Below are positions 32,912 to 41,791 of a stretch of DNA of 64,000 bases, piece after piece. Position 1 is the first letter of the stretch; every line of letters begins with the position of its first letter. The stretch covers positions 186,001 to 250,000 of the forward strand of contig NZ_JACXAD010000005.1 in NCBI RefSeq assembly GCF_014699115.1. Reading direction: 5' to 3'. The notes under the pieces were generated by a model. That model was given only the letters and a program-made list of their open reading frames with translations, ran no database searches and was not told where the DNA came from. The DNA is from Hymenobacter montanus. Lineage in GTDB: Bacteria > Bacteroidota > Bacteroidia > Cytophagales > Hymenobacteraceae. Made by a program: the position numbers and the translations under genes.

Positions 32912-35098
32912 TTACTCGAGCACCAGGCGGCCGGCCCGAATTCCCACCCGCACCAGGTAGCTGCCCCGGGGCAAGCTAGCTGGCAAGACCAGTTCCGGTG
33001 GTCCACTCAGGGGCAAGGTGGCCGCCAGCACCAGGCGCCCACTCAGATCGTACACCTGCACAGCTTGGCCCGCCTCAGCGCCCCCCACACTTACCCGCTG
33101 GCGGGCCGGGTTAGGCCAAAGCTGCAGGCCCAGCGCACCACCCACCGGCACCGGCACGCTGCGCACCGGCGAAAACCGGGCTGGACCATCCTCATCCACT
33201 TGCTGCAAGCGGTAGTACACCAGCGGCCCAGCGTAGCCTGCCAGACCAGCGTCGGCAAAAGCATAGTCGGTCGGGTAGGCCCGACTGCCCTGCCCGGCCA
33301 CCCAGCCCAGGCGGCGAAACTGCTGCCCGTCACTCGACACCTCCACCCCGAAGCCCGCGTTGCTCGTCTCCGAGGCCGTGCGCCAGCTCAGGTGCGCCAC
33401 GCCCCCGCGTGCCACCACACTGAAGGCCGCCAGTTCGACGGGTAGCGGGGTGCTGAACTCGTAGGCCCCGATGTCGCAGGCCCCCACCCGGGCCCGGCCC
33501 CGCTGGTCGGTGGCCGGCACGCTGCTGCCGCTGCAGTTACCGGCGTTGATGGCCGGGCTGCCAGCTTGTAGGGCCATCGTCCGGGTGGCCCCCCCGTTCG
33601 AGGCGGGTGGGGAAAGCAACGGATTGATCACCGGCATGGCATTGCTGTTCAACACCACTGGCCGGGAAAAACACGGTTTATCATCGGGGTTATCCCACGT
33701 GGGATACAGCATTCTCAGAGGTCGCTCCGGGTACTCGAGGTTATTGCCGTTATTGATGAGCGTACCGCCGCAGTTGTGGGTGTTGTTGTAGCCTATGCAA
33801 CCGGGCGGGGGTGGATAGCCGCATTGCTGATAGGCTCTGTTATTGGCGATAATCGTGTTTTGGACGCTGCCCCGGATCGCGCCTATGCTATCATTGCTTA
33901 CCGCCCAGGCGCCCCCGTAGCCCCCGCAGATGTTATTGGCAAACGTGCAGTTAACAATCGTCGAAAACCATAGAGGGGGTGGATTTCTACCCTCTTGCAT
34001 ATTATAGAGGGCCCCGCCCAAGCCCTCGGGATCAAGAGTTTTGTTGCCGTAGAAGGTGCAGTTGGTGAAGTTGTTGGTGCCCCGGGTACAGGCCACCGCA
34101 CCGCCGTGCGTCTTGGCCTCGTTGTTTTCGAAGGTAGTGTTAGACACGTCAAACGTGCCGTTGTTGAGACCGCTGTGCCAGAGCGCGCCGGCCATGCCTC
34201 CCTTTTCCGTTCCGGTCGCCTTATTGTTGGTGAACTGGCAGTTTTTCACGAACCACTTGTCCTCATGGTAGCCCTGCAGAAACACTGCGCCAAAATTGCG
34301 GGAGGTGTTATTGGTGAACGTACAACCAGTAATTTGCCCCATCCCACCGGGTCTGTCAACCCACCCCATACAGCCATCGACATAAATGGCGGATCCGCCA
34401 TCCCTGGTGCATTGGTTGTTGTCAAATACACAATTCTCCACCACGATGTCGGAGAGCAGCACTGTAACGCCCCCCCCGTGGCTGGTGCCCGTATTGTTTT
34501 TGTAGGTGGAGTTTTTCAGCGTGACGGTTGAGCTTCCTCCAACGGAGATAGCTCCCCCGGCACGCTCTTCCCAGCTATTGGACGTGCAATTATCAAACGT
34601 CATGAATTCGCTGGTGAATAGATCGCCTGGGCCTACTACCACGGCCCCCCCGCCCCCGCCACGACGCGGCGCGGGGTTATTGGCGGGGCTTTCGAAATCC
34701 TTGATGGTGCCACCGTTCAGCTGCCAGGATACCTCCGGCCCCCAGGCTCTCTGCAACAAGCGCATGCGGGGCGCGGTGCTGCTCAGGCGCAGCACCGACC
34801 CATTCAGGTTGATAATCAAGTCAAAGCCAGAGGCCACGTCATCGCGAATGAGCGGCAACGCCACTGGCCCCTCGGTTTCGATGTAGCCTCCCGGCAGCCC
34901 CGTGACGGTGTTATTAATGGTGGTAAAGACATACGTCCCGTTGGAAGCCAGGTTGATGACGTCGGCCTGCCCATTAGTGTTGGCCGTGTTGATGGCCGCC
35001 ACCAGAGCCGCGACATCCCCGTTAGCGATCGGGAAAATGGCGGCAAACGAAGGACCGCAGCCCAGCAGCAGCGAAAGTAAGAGTAACTTCTTCATCAC
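32912..35098 (-). CDS. Secreted beta-helix protein B1, choice-of-anchor Q and T9SS sorting domain
   Basis: The 728-residue protein has a signal peptide (MMKKLLLLSLLLGCGPSFAA), then IFPIANGDVAALVAAINTANTNGQADVINLASNG. A beta-helix of about 500 residues carries rungs such as NCVFDNNQCTRDGGSA, GCTFTNNTSRN and NCQFTNNKATG. The anchor Q region (GSPAINAGNC...DQRGRARVGACDIGAYEF) and sorting domain (LQLWPNPARQRVSVGG) end it. It is nearer to the copy at 38188 than to its immediate neighbours. Probably a T9SS-exported surface or adhesion protein; no catalytic residues could be identified. Confidence 0.92.
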   Translation of the reverse strand: MMKKLLLLSLLLGCGPSFAAIFPIANGDVAALVAAINTANTNGQADVINLASNGTYVFTTINNTVTGLPGGYIETEGPVALPLIRDDVASGFDLIINLNGSVLRLSSTAPRMRLLQRAWGPEVSWQLNGGTIKDFESPANNPAPRRGGGGGAVVVGPGDLFTSEFMTFDNCTSNSWEERAGGAISVGGSSTVTLKNSTYKNNTGTSHGGGVTVLLSDIVVENCVFDNNQCTRDGGSAIYVDGCMGWVDRPGGMGQITGCTFTNNTSRNFGAVFLQGYHEDKWFVKNCQFTNNKATGTEKGGMAGALWHSGLNNGTFDVSNTTFENNEAKTHGGAVACTRGTNNFTNCTFYGNKTLDPEGLGGALYNMQEGRNPPPLWFSTIVNCTFANNICGGYGGAWAVSNDSIGAIRGSVQNTIIANNRAYQQCGYPPPPGCIGYNNTHNCGGTLINNGNNLEYPERPLRMLYPTWDNPDDKPCFSRPVVLNSNAMPVINPLLSPPASNGGATRTMALQAGSPAINAGNCSGSSVPATDQRGRARVGACDIGAYEFSTPLPVELAAFSVVARGGVAHLSWRTASETSNAGFGVEVSSDGQQFRRLGWVAGQGSRAYPTDYAFADAGLAGYAGPLVYYRLQQVDEDGPARFSPVRSVPVPVGGALGLQLWPNPARQRVSVGGAEAGQAVQVYDLSGRLVLAATLPLSGPPELVLPASLPRGSYLVRVGIRAGRLVLE

Positions 35099-35638
35099 TA
35101 CAGAGTAAGTTTGTCATGACGGATAGCGGTAGTTAAGAAAGTGTGTCGAACCGATTATTAGTGGTACTGCACGAATATAGTGGTTAGTACAACTAGTCAA
35201 ATTTATAGAAATCATATTCCATAAATAACCTTCCGATTAAAGACAAGAAAATTATATTAATTAAATTCAATTATAAGGAAGCATTATCTAAAATGAGCCG
35301 CTCTGCACGCAGGTTATTTAAATGGTCGCTACCCTCCCCTATACTGATGCCATTCTCTTCTTCAAATAAGCAGTTGAGTATAGGCGGCTTACCAAGCAGA
35401 AGGTGCTGATTCTTTGAGCAGAATATCTTATCCTTACCCAAGCGGGCGCTGAAAACGTACCAGTTCAGCGTTGCTTTCTAGACAGAAGGTACTGGTGTTA
35501 GGGCTCCTCAAAAAAGATGGGTAGCTCCATTTTCTCGGCTGTTATACGCCGCCCCAGGGCTCCCAGCGTGGCTGGGTGTGCTAGCCAATCTGTCCAAAAC
35601 TAAAATGCATGATTAGGAAGGCCAGCTGAGTCACGGGC
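35099..35638. other. Spacer between beta-helix genes B1 and A2
   Basis: 540 bp, strongly AT-rich at 35200-35300, without a gene. It contains the B1 promoter candidate at 35172-35201. Confidence 0.5.
35172..35201 (-). promoter_or_regulatory. Promoter candidate for beta-helix gene B1
   Basis: On the minus strand TTTG (35198-35201), 18 nt, then TATATTCG (35172-35179), one mismatch from TAnnTTTG. A homologous but more diverged segment lies upstream of B2 near 40455-40480. Confidence 0.45.
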
Positions 35639-37849
35639 TCATTCGAGCACCAGACGGGCGGCCCGAACGCCGGCCCGCACCAGGTAGCTGCCCCGGGGCA
35701 AACCCGCCGGCAACTCCAGCTCCGAGGGCCCGCTCACGGGCACGGTCGCCGCCAGCACCAGGCGCCCGCTCAGGTCGTACACCCGTACGGCCTGCCCCGC
35801 CCCCACGCCCCCCACGCTCACCCGCTGCCGGGCCGGGTTGGGCCAGAGCTGCAGACCCAGCGCCCCGCTCACCGGCACGCTCCGCACCGGCGAGAAGCGC
35901 CCCGTGCCCCCCTCGTCTACCTGTTGCAGGCGGTAGTACACCAATGGCCCGGCGTAGCTGGCCAGGGCCGGGTCAGCAAACGTGTAGTCGGTCGGATGGG
36001 CGCGGCTGCCCTGCCCGGCCACCCAGCCCAGGCGTCGGAACTGCCGCCCGTCGCTCGAGACCTCCACCGCGAAGCCCGCGTTGGCCGTCTCCGAGGCCGT
36101 GCGCCAGCGCAGCTGCGCCACGCCCGCGGAGGCAGTCACGCTGAAGGCCGTCAGCTCGACGGGCAGCGGGGCGCTGAACTCGTAGGCCCCAATGTCGCAG
36201 GCTCCCACCCGCACCAGACCCCGCTGGTCGGTGGCGGGGCAGCTGCTGCCCCCGGCGTCGATGGCCGGGCTGCCCGCTCGCAGGGCCATAGTTTGAGTGG
36301 GCCCGCCGTTATTAGCTAAGGGGCTCAGCAGAGGGTCTACAAACAATGAATTCCCGGGAGTCGCTACGCATCTGCCGCCGGCATTTTCCGGAAAGAATAT
36401 ATTATTGCCCCCGTCATTTAACTCACAACTACAGTGTTTCCAAACATTCCAGGGGTTGCCAACTGTTTGATTAAAAAATATATTATTTTTAATCATCACG
36501 GTATTATTGGGAGTACTGGGGCCAGAATATATGGCCCCGCCTTGGCCATTAGCTGTGCTGGTAGCTTGGTTATTAGCAAAAACGCAGTTGATGATATCTA
36601 CCGGAGTGGAATTATGCGGGACTGTTATCGCGCCCCCGTACGCATCAGCTATATTACCCTCAAAAGTGCAATTATAGACAGTGAGTTTGGCGGATACTGC
36701 CGCTCCTATTGCGGCGGCATTATAAGCTCTATTGTTGTTAAAGGTAGAGTTTCTAAAAGTAAAAGGCCTGTTTGTAATCAAGTCAATAGCCCCACCATAA
36801 TTAGCCGTATTATTCTTAAAGGTGCAACTGTGAATTTCATTTAGAATGCACTTACTAAGCCAAACTGCTCCTCCGAATTGTGTAGCAGTATTGCCGTCAA
36901 AAACGCAACTATTAAAAAGCAGCGTAGTATTTTCTGGTATCTTATTGAGTGGATACTCCGGGTCAGAAACGCCGTTGCTGCCGGCTCCTTCGTACCAAAG
37001 TGCGCCGCCTAGCCGAGCTGAATTCGCCCGAAAAGTACAGCCAGTCACTTCCGACGACTCATTGTTGTACATTTGAAGGAATAGAGCCCCACCGTCACCG
37101 ACGGTACTGCTGCCTTCAAAGATGCTATTTCTTATGATGGTAAATCCGTTGTCTCCCCGTGCCCCGTCTTCATAAATTGTTCCACCAACGCCACCCGTCA
37201 AACTGGTAGTTCGGTTGTTTTTAAAAGAGCAGTTCAGGATGGTCATGTTAGAGAGCAAGTTGCTGATGGCTCCGCCTGTATTGATTGCCGAATTGTTTTC
37301 AAAATAAGAATCCCTCACTGTCAGGACGCTTAGACTTTTCGTATAAATGGCGCCACCGCCCCCTTCGCTATTCAGCAAAGAAGTATTGTTGTAGAATGAG
37401 CAGCTGTTAACCTCAAGGTGGCCCTTAGATTGAACAAAGATGGCGGCACCTTGGGCGTTTACGTTACCATTTCGGAAGATGAGATTGTTAAAAACTGTTT
37501 GTCCCTGACAGGAGAAGAGGCCAAAGTTGGGGGCCGCACTCCCCCGCTGGATGGTCGCACCATTCCCATTGATGGTCAAGTCAAGGCCGGCGACGTCATT
37601 GTTAATGTTGGGCAGGCCTCGTTCCCCTTCGTAGCCAGTTGAGTTGAGAACAGCGGAAGTATAGTTTACGGCCGTTAGAGTGTAAGAGCCGTTGGCGGCC
37701 AGATTGATGATATCTGCCTGGCCATTGGTGTTGGCGGTGCTGATGGCGGTGATCAGGGCCGTAACGTCCCCGTTAGGGATGGTGAAAACAGCACCAAATG
37801 TGCTGCTGTAGCCCAATGACAAAAGCGAAATCAAAGCTATTTTTTTCAT
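35639..37849 (-). CDS. Secreted beta-helix protein A2, choice-of-anchor Q and T9SS sorting domain
   Basis: The 736-residue protein has signal peptide MKKIALISLLSLGYSSTFGA and an opening almost identical to A1 (VFTIPNGDVTALITAISTANTNGQADIINLAANG). Rungs include NCSFKNNRTTSL, GCTFRANSAR, SCVFDGNTATQ and NCTFEGNIADA. The C-terminal third, from about PVELTAFSVTASAGVAQLRW to the end, is nearly identical to A1 in DNA as well as protein, while the middle has diverged more. It is the third gene of the array. Confidence 0.92.
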   Translation of the reverse strand: MKKIALISLLSLGYSSTFGAVFTIPNGDVTALITAISTANTNGQADIINLAANGSYTLTAVNYTSAVLNSTGYEGERGLPNINNDVAGLDLTINGNGATIQRGSAAPNFGLFSCQGQTVFNNLIFRNGNVNAQGAAIFVQSKGHLEVNSCSFYNNTSLLNSEGGGGAIYTKSLSVLTVRDSYFENNSAINTGGAISNLLSNMTILNCSFKNNRTTSLTGGVGGTIYEDGARGDNGFTIIRNSIFEGSSTVGDGGALFLQMYNNESSEVTGCTFRANSARLGGALWYEGAGSNGVSDPEYPLNKIPENTTLLFNSCVFDGNTATQFGGAVWLSKCILNEIHSCTFKNNTANYGGAIDLITNRPFTFRNSTFNNNRAYNAAAIGAAVSAKLTVYNCTFEGNIADAYGGAITVPHNSTPVDIINCVFANNQATSTANGQGGAIYSGPSTPNNTVMIKNNIFFNQTVGNPWNVWKHCSCELNDGGNNIFFPENAGGRCVATPGNSLFVDPLLSPLANNGGPTQTMALRAGSPAIDAGGSSCPATDQRGLVRVGACDIGAYEFSAPLPVELTAFSVTASAGVAQLRWRTASETANAGFAVEVSSDGRQFRRLGWVAGQGSRAHPTDYTFADPALASYAGPLVYYRLQQVDEGGTGRFSPVRSVPVSGALGLQLWPNPARQRVSVGGVGAGQAVRVYDLSGRLVLAATVPVSGPSELELPAGLPRGSYLVRAGVRAARLVLE

Positions 37850-38187
37850 GATGACAGTATGATCTTTTCATGGCTACTAGGGTGGTAGAGAGAAAGAGTG
37901 ATTAATAACTTATTAGCAAAGCGACATAAATACACTAGCGTATTTAATTCTAAAATGTCTGGGAAGTATGCACAATCAATAATCCGTTTTTATATAGTTT
38001 ACATAAATCCAACAATCGTTTAAGACCAGCATCTATGAATAGCGACTGCCACCCTCGATAGCTGATTTTTGCGAACGTCTCAGTAGGGGTTTCGAGGCTT
38101 TTATGATTTTCTGCGTACGCCCGAACTTAAGAGAGATAGCTATAGGCCAGTCCTGGTTCGCTTGGCGCTGGCCGACACATTGTGGCC
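37850..38187. other. Spacer between beta-helix genes A2 and B2
   Basis: 338 bp, AT-rich near A2. The final 100 bp, next to the B2 stop, resemble the region next to the B1 stop. No gene. Confidence 0.5.
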
Positions 38188-40377
38188 TTACTCGAGCACC
38201 AGGCGGCCGGCCCGAACGCCCGCTCGCACCAGGTAGCTGCCCCGGGGCAAGCCCGCCGGCAACTCCAGCTCCGAGGGCCCGCTCACGGGCGCGGTCGTCG
38301 CCAGCACCAGGCGCCCGCTCAGGTCGTACACCCGCACGGCCTGCCCCGCCTCCACGCCCCCTACCCTCACCCGCTGCCGGGCCGGGTTAGGCCAAAGCTG
38401 CAGGCCCAGCGCCCCGCTCACCGGCACCGATACGCTCCGTACCGGCGAGAAGCGCCCCGTGCCCCCCTCGTCTATCTGTTGCAGGCGGTAGTACACCAAC
38501 GGCCCGGCGTAGCTGGGTAAAGCCGGGTCAGCAAACGTGTAGTCGGTCGGATAAGGGCGGCTGCCCTGCCCGGCCACCCAGCCCAGGCGGCGAAACTGCT
38601 GCCCATCGCTCGACACCTCCACCCCGAAGCCCGCGTTGCTCGTCTCCGAGGCCGTGCGCCAGCTCAGGTGCGCCACGCCCCCGCGCGCCACCACACTGAA
38701 GGCCGCCAGCTCGACGGGTAGCGGGGTGCTGAACTCGTAGGCCCCGATGTCGCAGGCCCCCACCCGGGCCAGGCCCCGCTGGTCGGTGGCGGGGCAACCG
38801 CTGCCGGCGTTGATGGCCGGGCTGTTAGCCTGCAAGGCCATGGTCCGGGTCGGGCCCCCGTTCGAGGCCGGGGGAGAGAGCCGCGGGTCGATAACGGGCA
38901 TCGTGTTGCTGTTCACCACCACCGGCCGGGGAAAGCACGGCGTGTCATTCGGGTCAGTAATACTGTTGCGCTCAGGATACTCAATGTTGTTGCCGTTATT
39001 ATTTAAAATACTGCCGCAGTTGTGGGCGTTGTTGTAGGGCACGCAGTCGGGCGGAACCGGGTAGCCACACTGCTGGTAGGCGCGGTTATTGGCGATGATG
39101 GTGTTTTGGACACTGCCCCGGATGGCCCCGTTATCCGTGCTAATCGACCAGGCGCCCCCGTAGCCCCCGGCCATGTTGTTGGCAAACGTGCAGTTGACAA
39201 TCGTGGTAAACCACTCCTCGGGGTCATCGATGGCCTTATTCTCGTTTCCATACTGATAAAGGGCGCCGCCGAGCCCCCCGGGCTCGAAGGTTTTGTTGCC
39301 GTAAAAGGTGCAGTTAATGAACTTGTTATCCCCCCGGCCACAACCGACGCCGCCGCCGTGCTCTCTGGCTTCGTTGTTTTCAAAGGTGCAGTTCGACACC
39401 TCAAACCGACCGTTGTTGTGCGTATTGTGCCACAGCCCCCCAGCCTTGCCGCCGGGGATATTCGGGCCGGGAAGCTTCGTGGCAGTGTTATTGGTGAACT
39501 GGCAGTTTCTGACAACCCATTGGTCGAGGTTGTAGCCTTGCAGAAAGACCGCTCCATAAAAAGGCGCGGTATTGTTGGTGAACGTACAGCCAATAATCTC
39601 GCCCAAACCGCCAGGGCCCGTGAAGTTATCACCCGACGTCTTGCGAAGCCCGTCGACGTACACGGCGGCTCCTCCCCCCTCCGTGCAGGTATTGTGGTCG
39701 AACACGCAGTTTTCAATCCGTACGTCGGAACCTAGGACTGTGACGGCGCCGCCATAGCTCGTACCGGTGTTGTTCCGGTACGTAGAGTTTCTCAACGTAA
39801 TTTGCGAAGCTCCCCCAACCTGAAGCGCCGCGCCACTGCGTTCTTCCAGGCTATTCGACGTGCAATTCTCAAACGTCATGGATTCGCTGCTGAACGTATT
39901 GCTGATGCCGACCACGACCGCGCCGCCCCCACCACCGTGGCCTGGTAGCGGATTATCAGCGGGGCTTTCAAAATCCCTGATGGTGCCGCCGTTGAGCTGC
40001 CAGGATAAATCGCTGCTATTCTGCCCCTGCAACAAGCGCATGAGGGGCGCGGCACTACTGCGCCGCAACACTGACCCATTCAGATTGATAATCAAGTCGA
40101 CCGCGGGAGCCGGCTCACCGAGAATGACTGGTAACGCCACTGGTCCTTCGGTTTCGATGTAGCCCGGATCGGGCATGTCCGTCACGATGTTGTTGATCGT
40201 GGTAAACACATAGGTACCGTTAGTGGCCAGGTTGATGATGTCAGCTTGGTTATTAGTGTTAGCCGCGTTAATAGCCGCCGCCAGGCCCGCCACATCCCCG
40301 TTTGCGATAGTGAATGTGGCGGCAAACGCGGGGCTCCAGCCCAACAGCAAGAGAGAAAGACAAACCCATCTTTTCAT
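38188..40377 (-). CDS. Secreted beta-helix protein B2, choice-of-anchor Q and T9SS sorting domain
   Basis: The 729-residue protein has signal peptide MKRWVCLSLLLLGWSPAFAA and TFTIANGDVAGLAAAINAANTNNQADIINLATNG. It matches B1 closely through the helix, including VDLIINLNGSVLRRSS, SWQLNGGTIRDFESPADNP and VQNTIIANNRAYQQCGYPVPPDC. It ends with anchor Q (GSGCPATDQRGLARVGACDIGAYEF) and a sorting domain whose DNA is nearly that of A1 and A2 in places, which suggests sequence exchange. It is the first gene of the array in the direction of transcription. Confidence 0.92.
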   Translation of the reverse strand: MKRWVCLSLLLLGWSPAFAATFTIANGDVAGLAAAINAANTNNQADIINLATNGTYVFTTINNIVTDMPDPGYIETEGPVALPVILGEPAPAVDLIINLNGSVLRRSSAAPLMRLLQGQNSSDLSWQLNGGTIRDFESPADNPLPGHGGGGGAVVVGISNTFSSESMTFENCTSNSLEERSGAALQVGGASQITLRNSTYRNNTGTSYGGAVTVLGSDVRIENCVFDHNTCTEGGGAAVYVDGLRKTSGDNFTGPGGLGEIIGCTFTNNTAPFYGAVFLQGYNLDQWVVRNCQFTNNTATKLPGPNIPGGKAGGLWHNTHNNGRFEVSNCTFENNEAREHGGGVGCGRGDNKFINCTFYGNKTFEPGGLGGALYQYGNENKAIDDPEEWFTTIVNCTFANNMAGGYGGAWSISTDNGAIRGSVQNTIIANNRAYQQCGYPVPPDCVPYNNAHNCGSILNNNGNNIEYPERNSITDPNDTPCFPRPVVVNSNTMPVIDPRLSPPASNGGPTRTMALQANSPAINAGSGCPATDQRGLARVGACDIGAYEFSTPLPVELAAFSVVARGGVAHLSWRTASETSNAGFGVEVSSDGQQFRRLGWVAGQGSRPYPTDYTFADPALPSYAGPLVYYRLQQIDEGGTGRFSPVRSVSVPVSGALGLQLWPNPARQRVRVGGVEAGQAVRVYDLSGRLVLATTAPVSGPSELELPAGLPRGSYLVRAGVRAGRLVLE

Positions 40378-41071
40378 CGTTACAGGGTAACTTTTTCATG
40401 CCCAAACAGAGGTTGGTAGGAAGAAAGGAAGGCGTATAATTTTTCCCGAATATGCGTGAAGATAGGGGTTAGTGCAACTAGAGAAATCCAAAGAGATTGT
40501 TTCACTAAACCCATATTTAACATTTCAATCCATAAAGCACTGGCAAATAGCGATTTAATTAAAATAGATCAGTTGATTCAGCTCTTAAAATTCAACTCGT
40601 TATGAATTCAGCCGGCTTATTTTTAATTTGTTCGGGATGAGCAGCCCTCATTCGACCCGTCAGGACTTAATGATTGGCAGGGTTAGCACTGCCCCTCTAC
40701 CTCTCCCAGAACCACGTGAGCCGCCCCTATGGTGTGGCCCGTTTCGCTGGTAGGCTTGCGGCTGTGGGGATAGGCTCTCGGCTCTCACTATTTCGGCCCC
40801 GAGCTCACAGCATCCTGCGTAGTGCAGTACAGCACTGGAGATAAAGCCAGCCAGTACGCCATCATCGGGTAAACCGTGGGGCTGAGCAGGGACCAAAAGG
40901 TGCAGGGAAACGAAGCCGGCCGCACATGCCCCGGGCAGCCACTGCAACTAGGTCAAGGACCTGCTCGCTAGCCCGCCCTCGAAGCTTTGCACTATCACCC
41001 CATGCCCAGCGGTTGCTTCGGCTAGGATGGTACTGACCTTCAGGCGGGGCCTTTCAAATTATACCAGCATT
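40378..41071. other. Long non-coding stretch upstream of the beta-helix array
   Basis: 694 bp. The part next to B2 is AT-rich and probably holds its promoter (near 40455-40480). From about 40630 it becomes GC-rich but has no convincing gene; frames here lack coding character. I see no recognised RNA. Confidence 0.45.
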
Positions 41072-41103
41072 AAAGCCCCCTGACCTGGTGGCCAGCGGGG
41101 CTT
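41072..41103 (-). terminator. Hairpin downstream of the tRNA remnants
   Basis: On the minus strand AAGCCCC (complement of 41097-41103) pairs with GGGGCTTT (complement of 41072-41079), with an inner TGGCCA. It follows the tRNA pieces in transcription order. Confidence 0.55.
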
Positions 41104-41104
41104 C

Positions 41105-41131
41105 GTGCGCTAGGAGGGACTCGAACTCCTA
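41105..41131 (-). pseudogene. Degenerate tRNA 3' fragment
   Basis: On the minus strand TAGGAG-TTCGAGTCC-CTCCTA is a T-arm-like hairpin with the TTCGA motif but a loop of nine, followed by GCGCACG in place of an acceptor strand and no CCA. No matching 5' half is adjacent. Confidence 0.5.
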
Positions 41132-41132
41132 A

Positions 41133-41163
41133 TATGGTACCCTCGGCAGGCATCGAACCTGCA
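41133..41163 (-). pseudogene. tRNA 3' half with encoded CCA
   Basis: On the minus strand GCAGG-TTCGATG-CCTGC is a perfect T-arm, followed by CGAGGGT as 3' acceptor strand, discriminator A and CCA. The expected 5' acceptor strand ACCCTCG is not found nearby; the HNH gene ends ten bases before the T-arm, where the rest of the tRNA should be. Confidence 0.6.
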
Positions 41164-41174
41164 AAACCGTGTTT

Positions 41175-41441
41175 CTATTCTTGCTTTTTTCGTTTCCAAT
41201 TATCAGTCTGCGCGTGACAGTTAGGGCAGAGCAGTTGAACGTTTTCACCTGTGTTATTTTTATTGTTTCCGTCTTTATGGTGAAGCTCTAGGACTATTAG
41301 CTGCTCTAACCATTTGCTGAGTTTGCATACCTCACAAGCATAGCCGCGTTCTTCGATGAGCCTGGTACGCCAGGCCACTTTAGAAATCGGCGTTTTAACA
41401 CTGCTTCTATACTTATTACCAAGTTGTTGCGCTCTTGACAA
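41175..41441 (-). CDS. Small HNH endonuclease
   Basis: The 88-residue protein MSRAQQLGNKYRSSVKTPIS... has the zinc-binding and catalytic pattern YACEVCKLSKW, VLELHHKDGNNKNN and VQLLCPNCHAQT, which is a complete HNH motif. It has no other domain, as in phage-type or homing HNH proteins. It is more AT-rich than the surrounding chromosome and sits between a tRNA-Pro-like gene and tRNA 3' halves, so it was probably brought in with them. The target is unknown. Confidence 0.88.
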   Translation of the reverse strand: MSRAQQLGNKYRSSVKTPISKVAWRTRLIEERGYACEVCKLSKWLEQLIVLELHHKDGNNKNNTGENVQLLCPNCHAQTDNWKRKKQE

Positions 41442-41466
41442 ATCAATAGAAATGTTCTTCTGGGAG

Positions 41467-41541
41467 TCTGGGTAGCAGGATTAGAACCTGCGGCTTCCTA
41501 CTCCCAAAACAGGCTGTCTGACCGGACTGACTTACACCCAG
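41467..41541 (-). tRNA. Divergent tRNA-Pro(UGG)
   Basis: The 75-nt cloverleaf on the minus strand has acceptor CTGGGTG/TACCCAG, a D-arm GTC/GAC with A14, G18-G19 and A21, an anticodon stem CCTGT/GTAGG with loop TTTGGGA (anticodon UGG, G37), a T-arm GCAGG/CCTGC and discriminator A73. C1-G72 with A73 fits proline identity. The T-loop reads TTCTAAT, so position 57 is T instead of purine, and the anticodon stem has G-T pairs. It is probably an accessory or mobile-element tRNA and may be only partly functional. Confidence 0.7.
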
Positions 41542-41542
41542 A

Positions 41543-41592
41543 GATGCCGCCCAATTGGCTGACATTGTTTCATCATTAAACTACAGAGCACT
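41543..41592 (-). pseudogene. Degenerate tRNA 5'-half-like segment
   Basis: On the minus strand AGTGCTCTG is followed by TA and a D-arm GTTT-AATGATG-AAAC, then ATGTC...GGCAT, which could be an anticodon stem but with a 12-nt loop. No T-arm follows before the tRNA-Pro begins. Confidence 0.4.
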
Positions 41593-41623
41593 AAAAAAAC
41601 CCGAACCACTAGGTGGGCCGGGG
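41593..41623 (-). terminator. Intrinsic terminator-like hairpin
   Basis: On the minus strand CCCCGGCCCACCTAGTGGTT, CGGG and TTTTTTT form a GC stem followed by a T run, upstream of the tRNA-like genes. Confidence 0.6.
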
Positions 41624-41791
41624 TGCGCGTCGTTAAGAGGTCTTCCTTCTTAGGCAACAGGCAGCCGGCCCACGTAGGTGGGGTGCAATTGCTATACCGG
41701 GGGAGTGAAGAAGTTCATAACGAGGCAAAGGCAATACAAACTATTCATCCATCAATCATATTGACCATTCTTTTCTACAGACCTTTGCCTG

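Noticed and set aside
30183..40377. Possible CRISPR or minisatellite because of repeated GC-rich blocks
   Set aside because: The blocks are the conserved 3' ends of four paralogous genes; no short regular repeat-spacer pattern occurs here or elsewhere in the window.
40660..40947. 95-codon minus-strand frame upstream of the array
   Set aside because: Its translation shows no domain, signal or helix pattern, and neighbouring frames are equally open.
41165..41545. A group I intron with an HNH gene inside a tRNA
   Set aside because: Only about 110 bases remain outside the HNH gene, too few for an intron core, and the flanking tRNA halves do not match each other.
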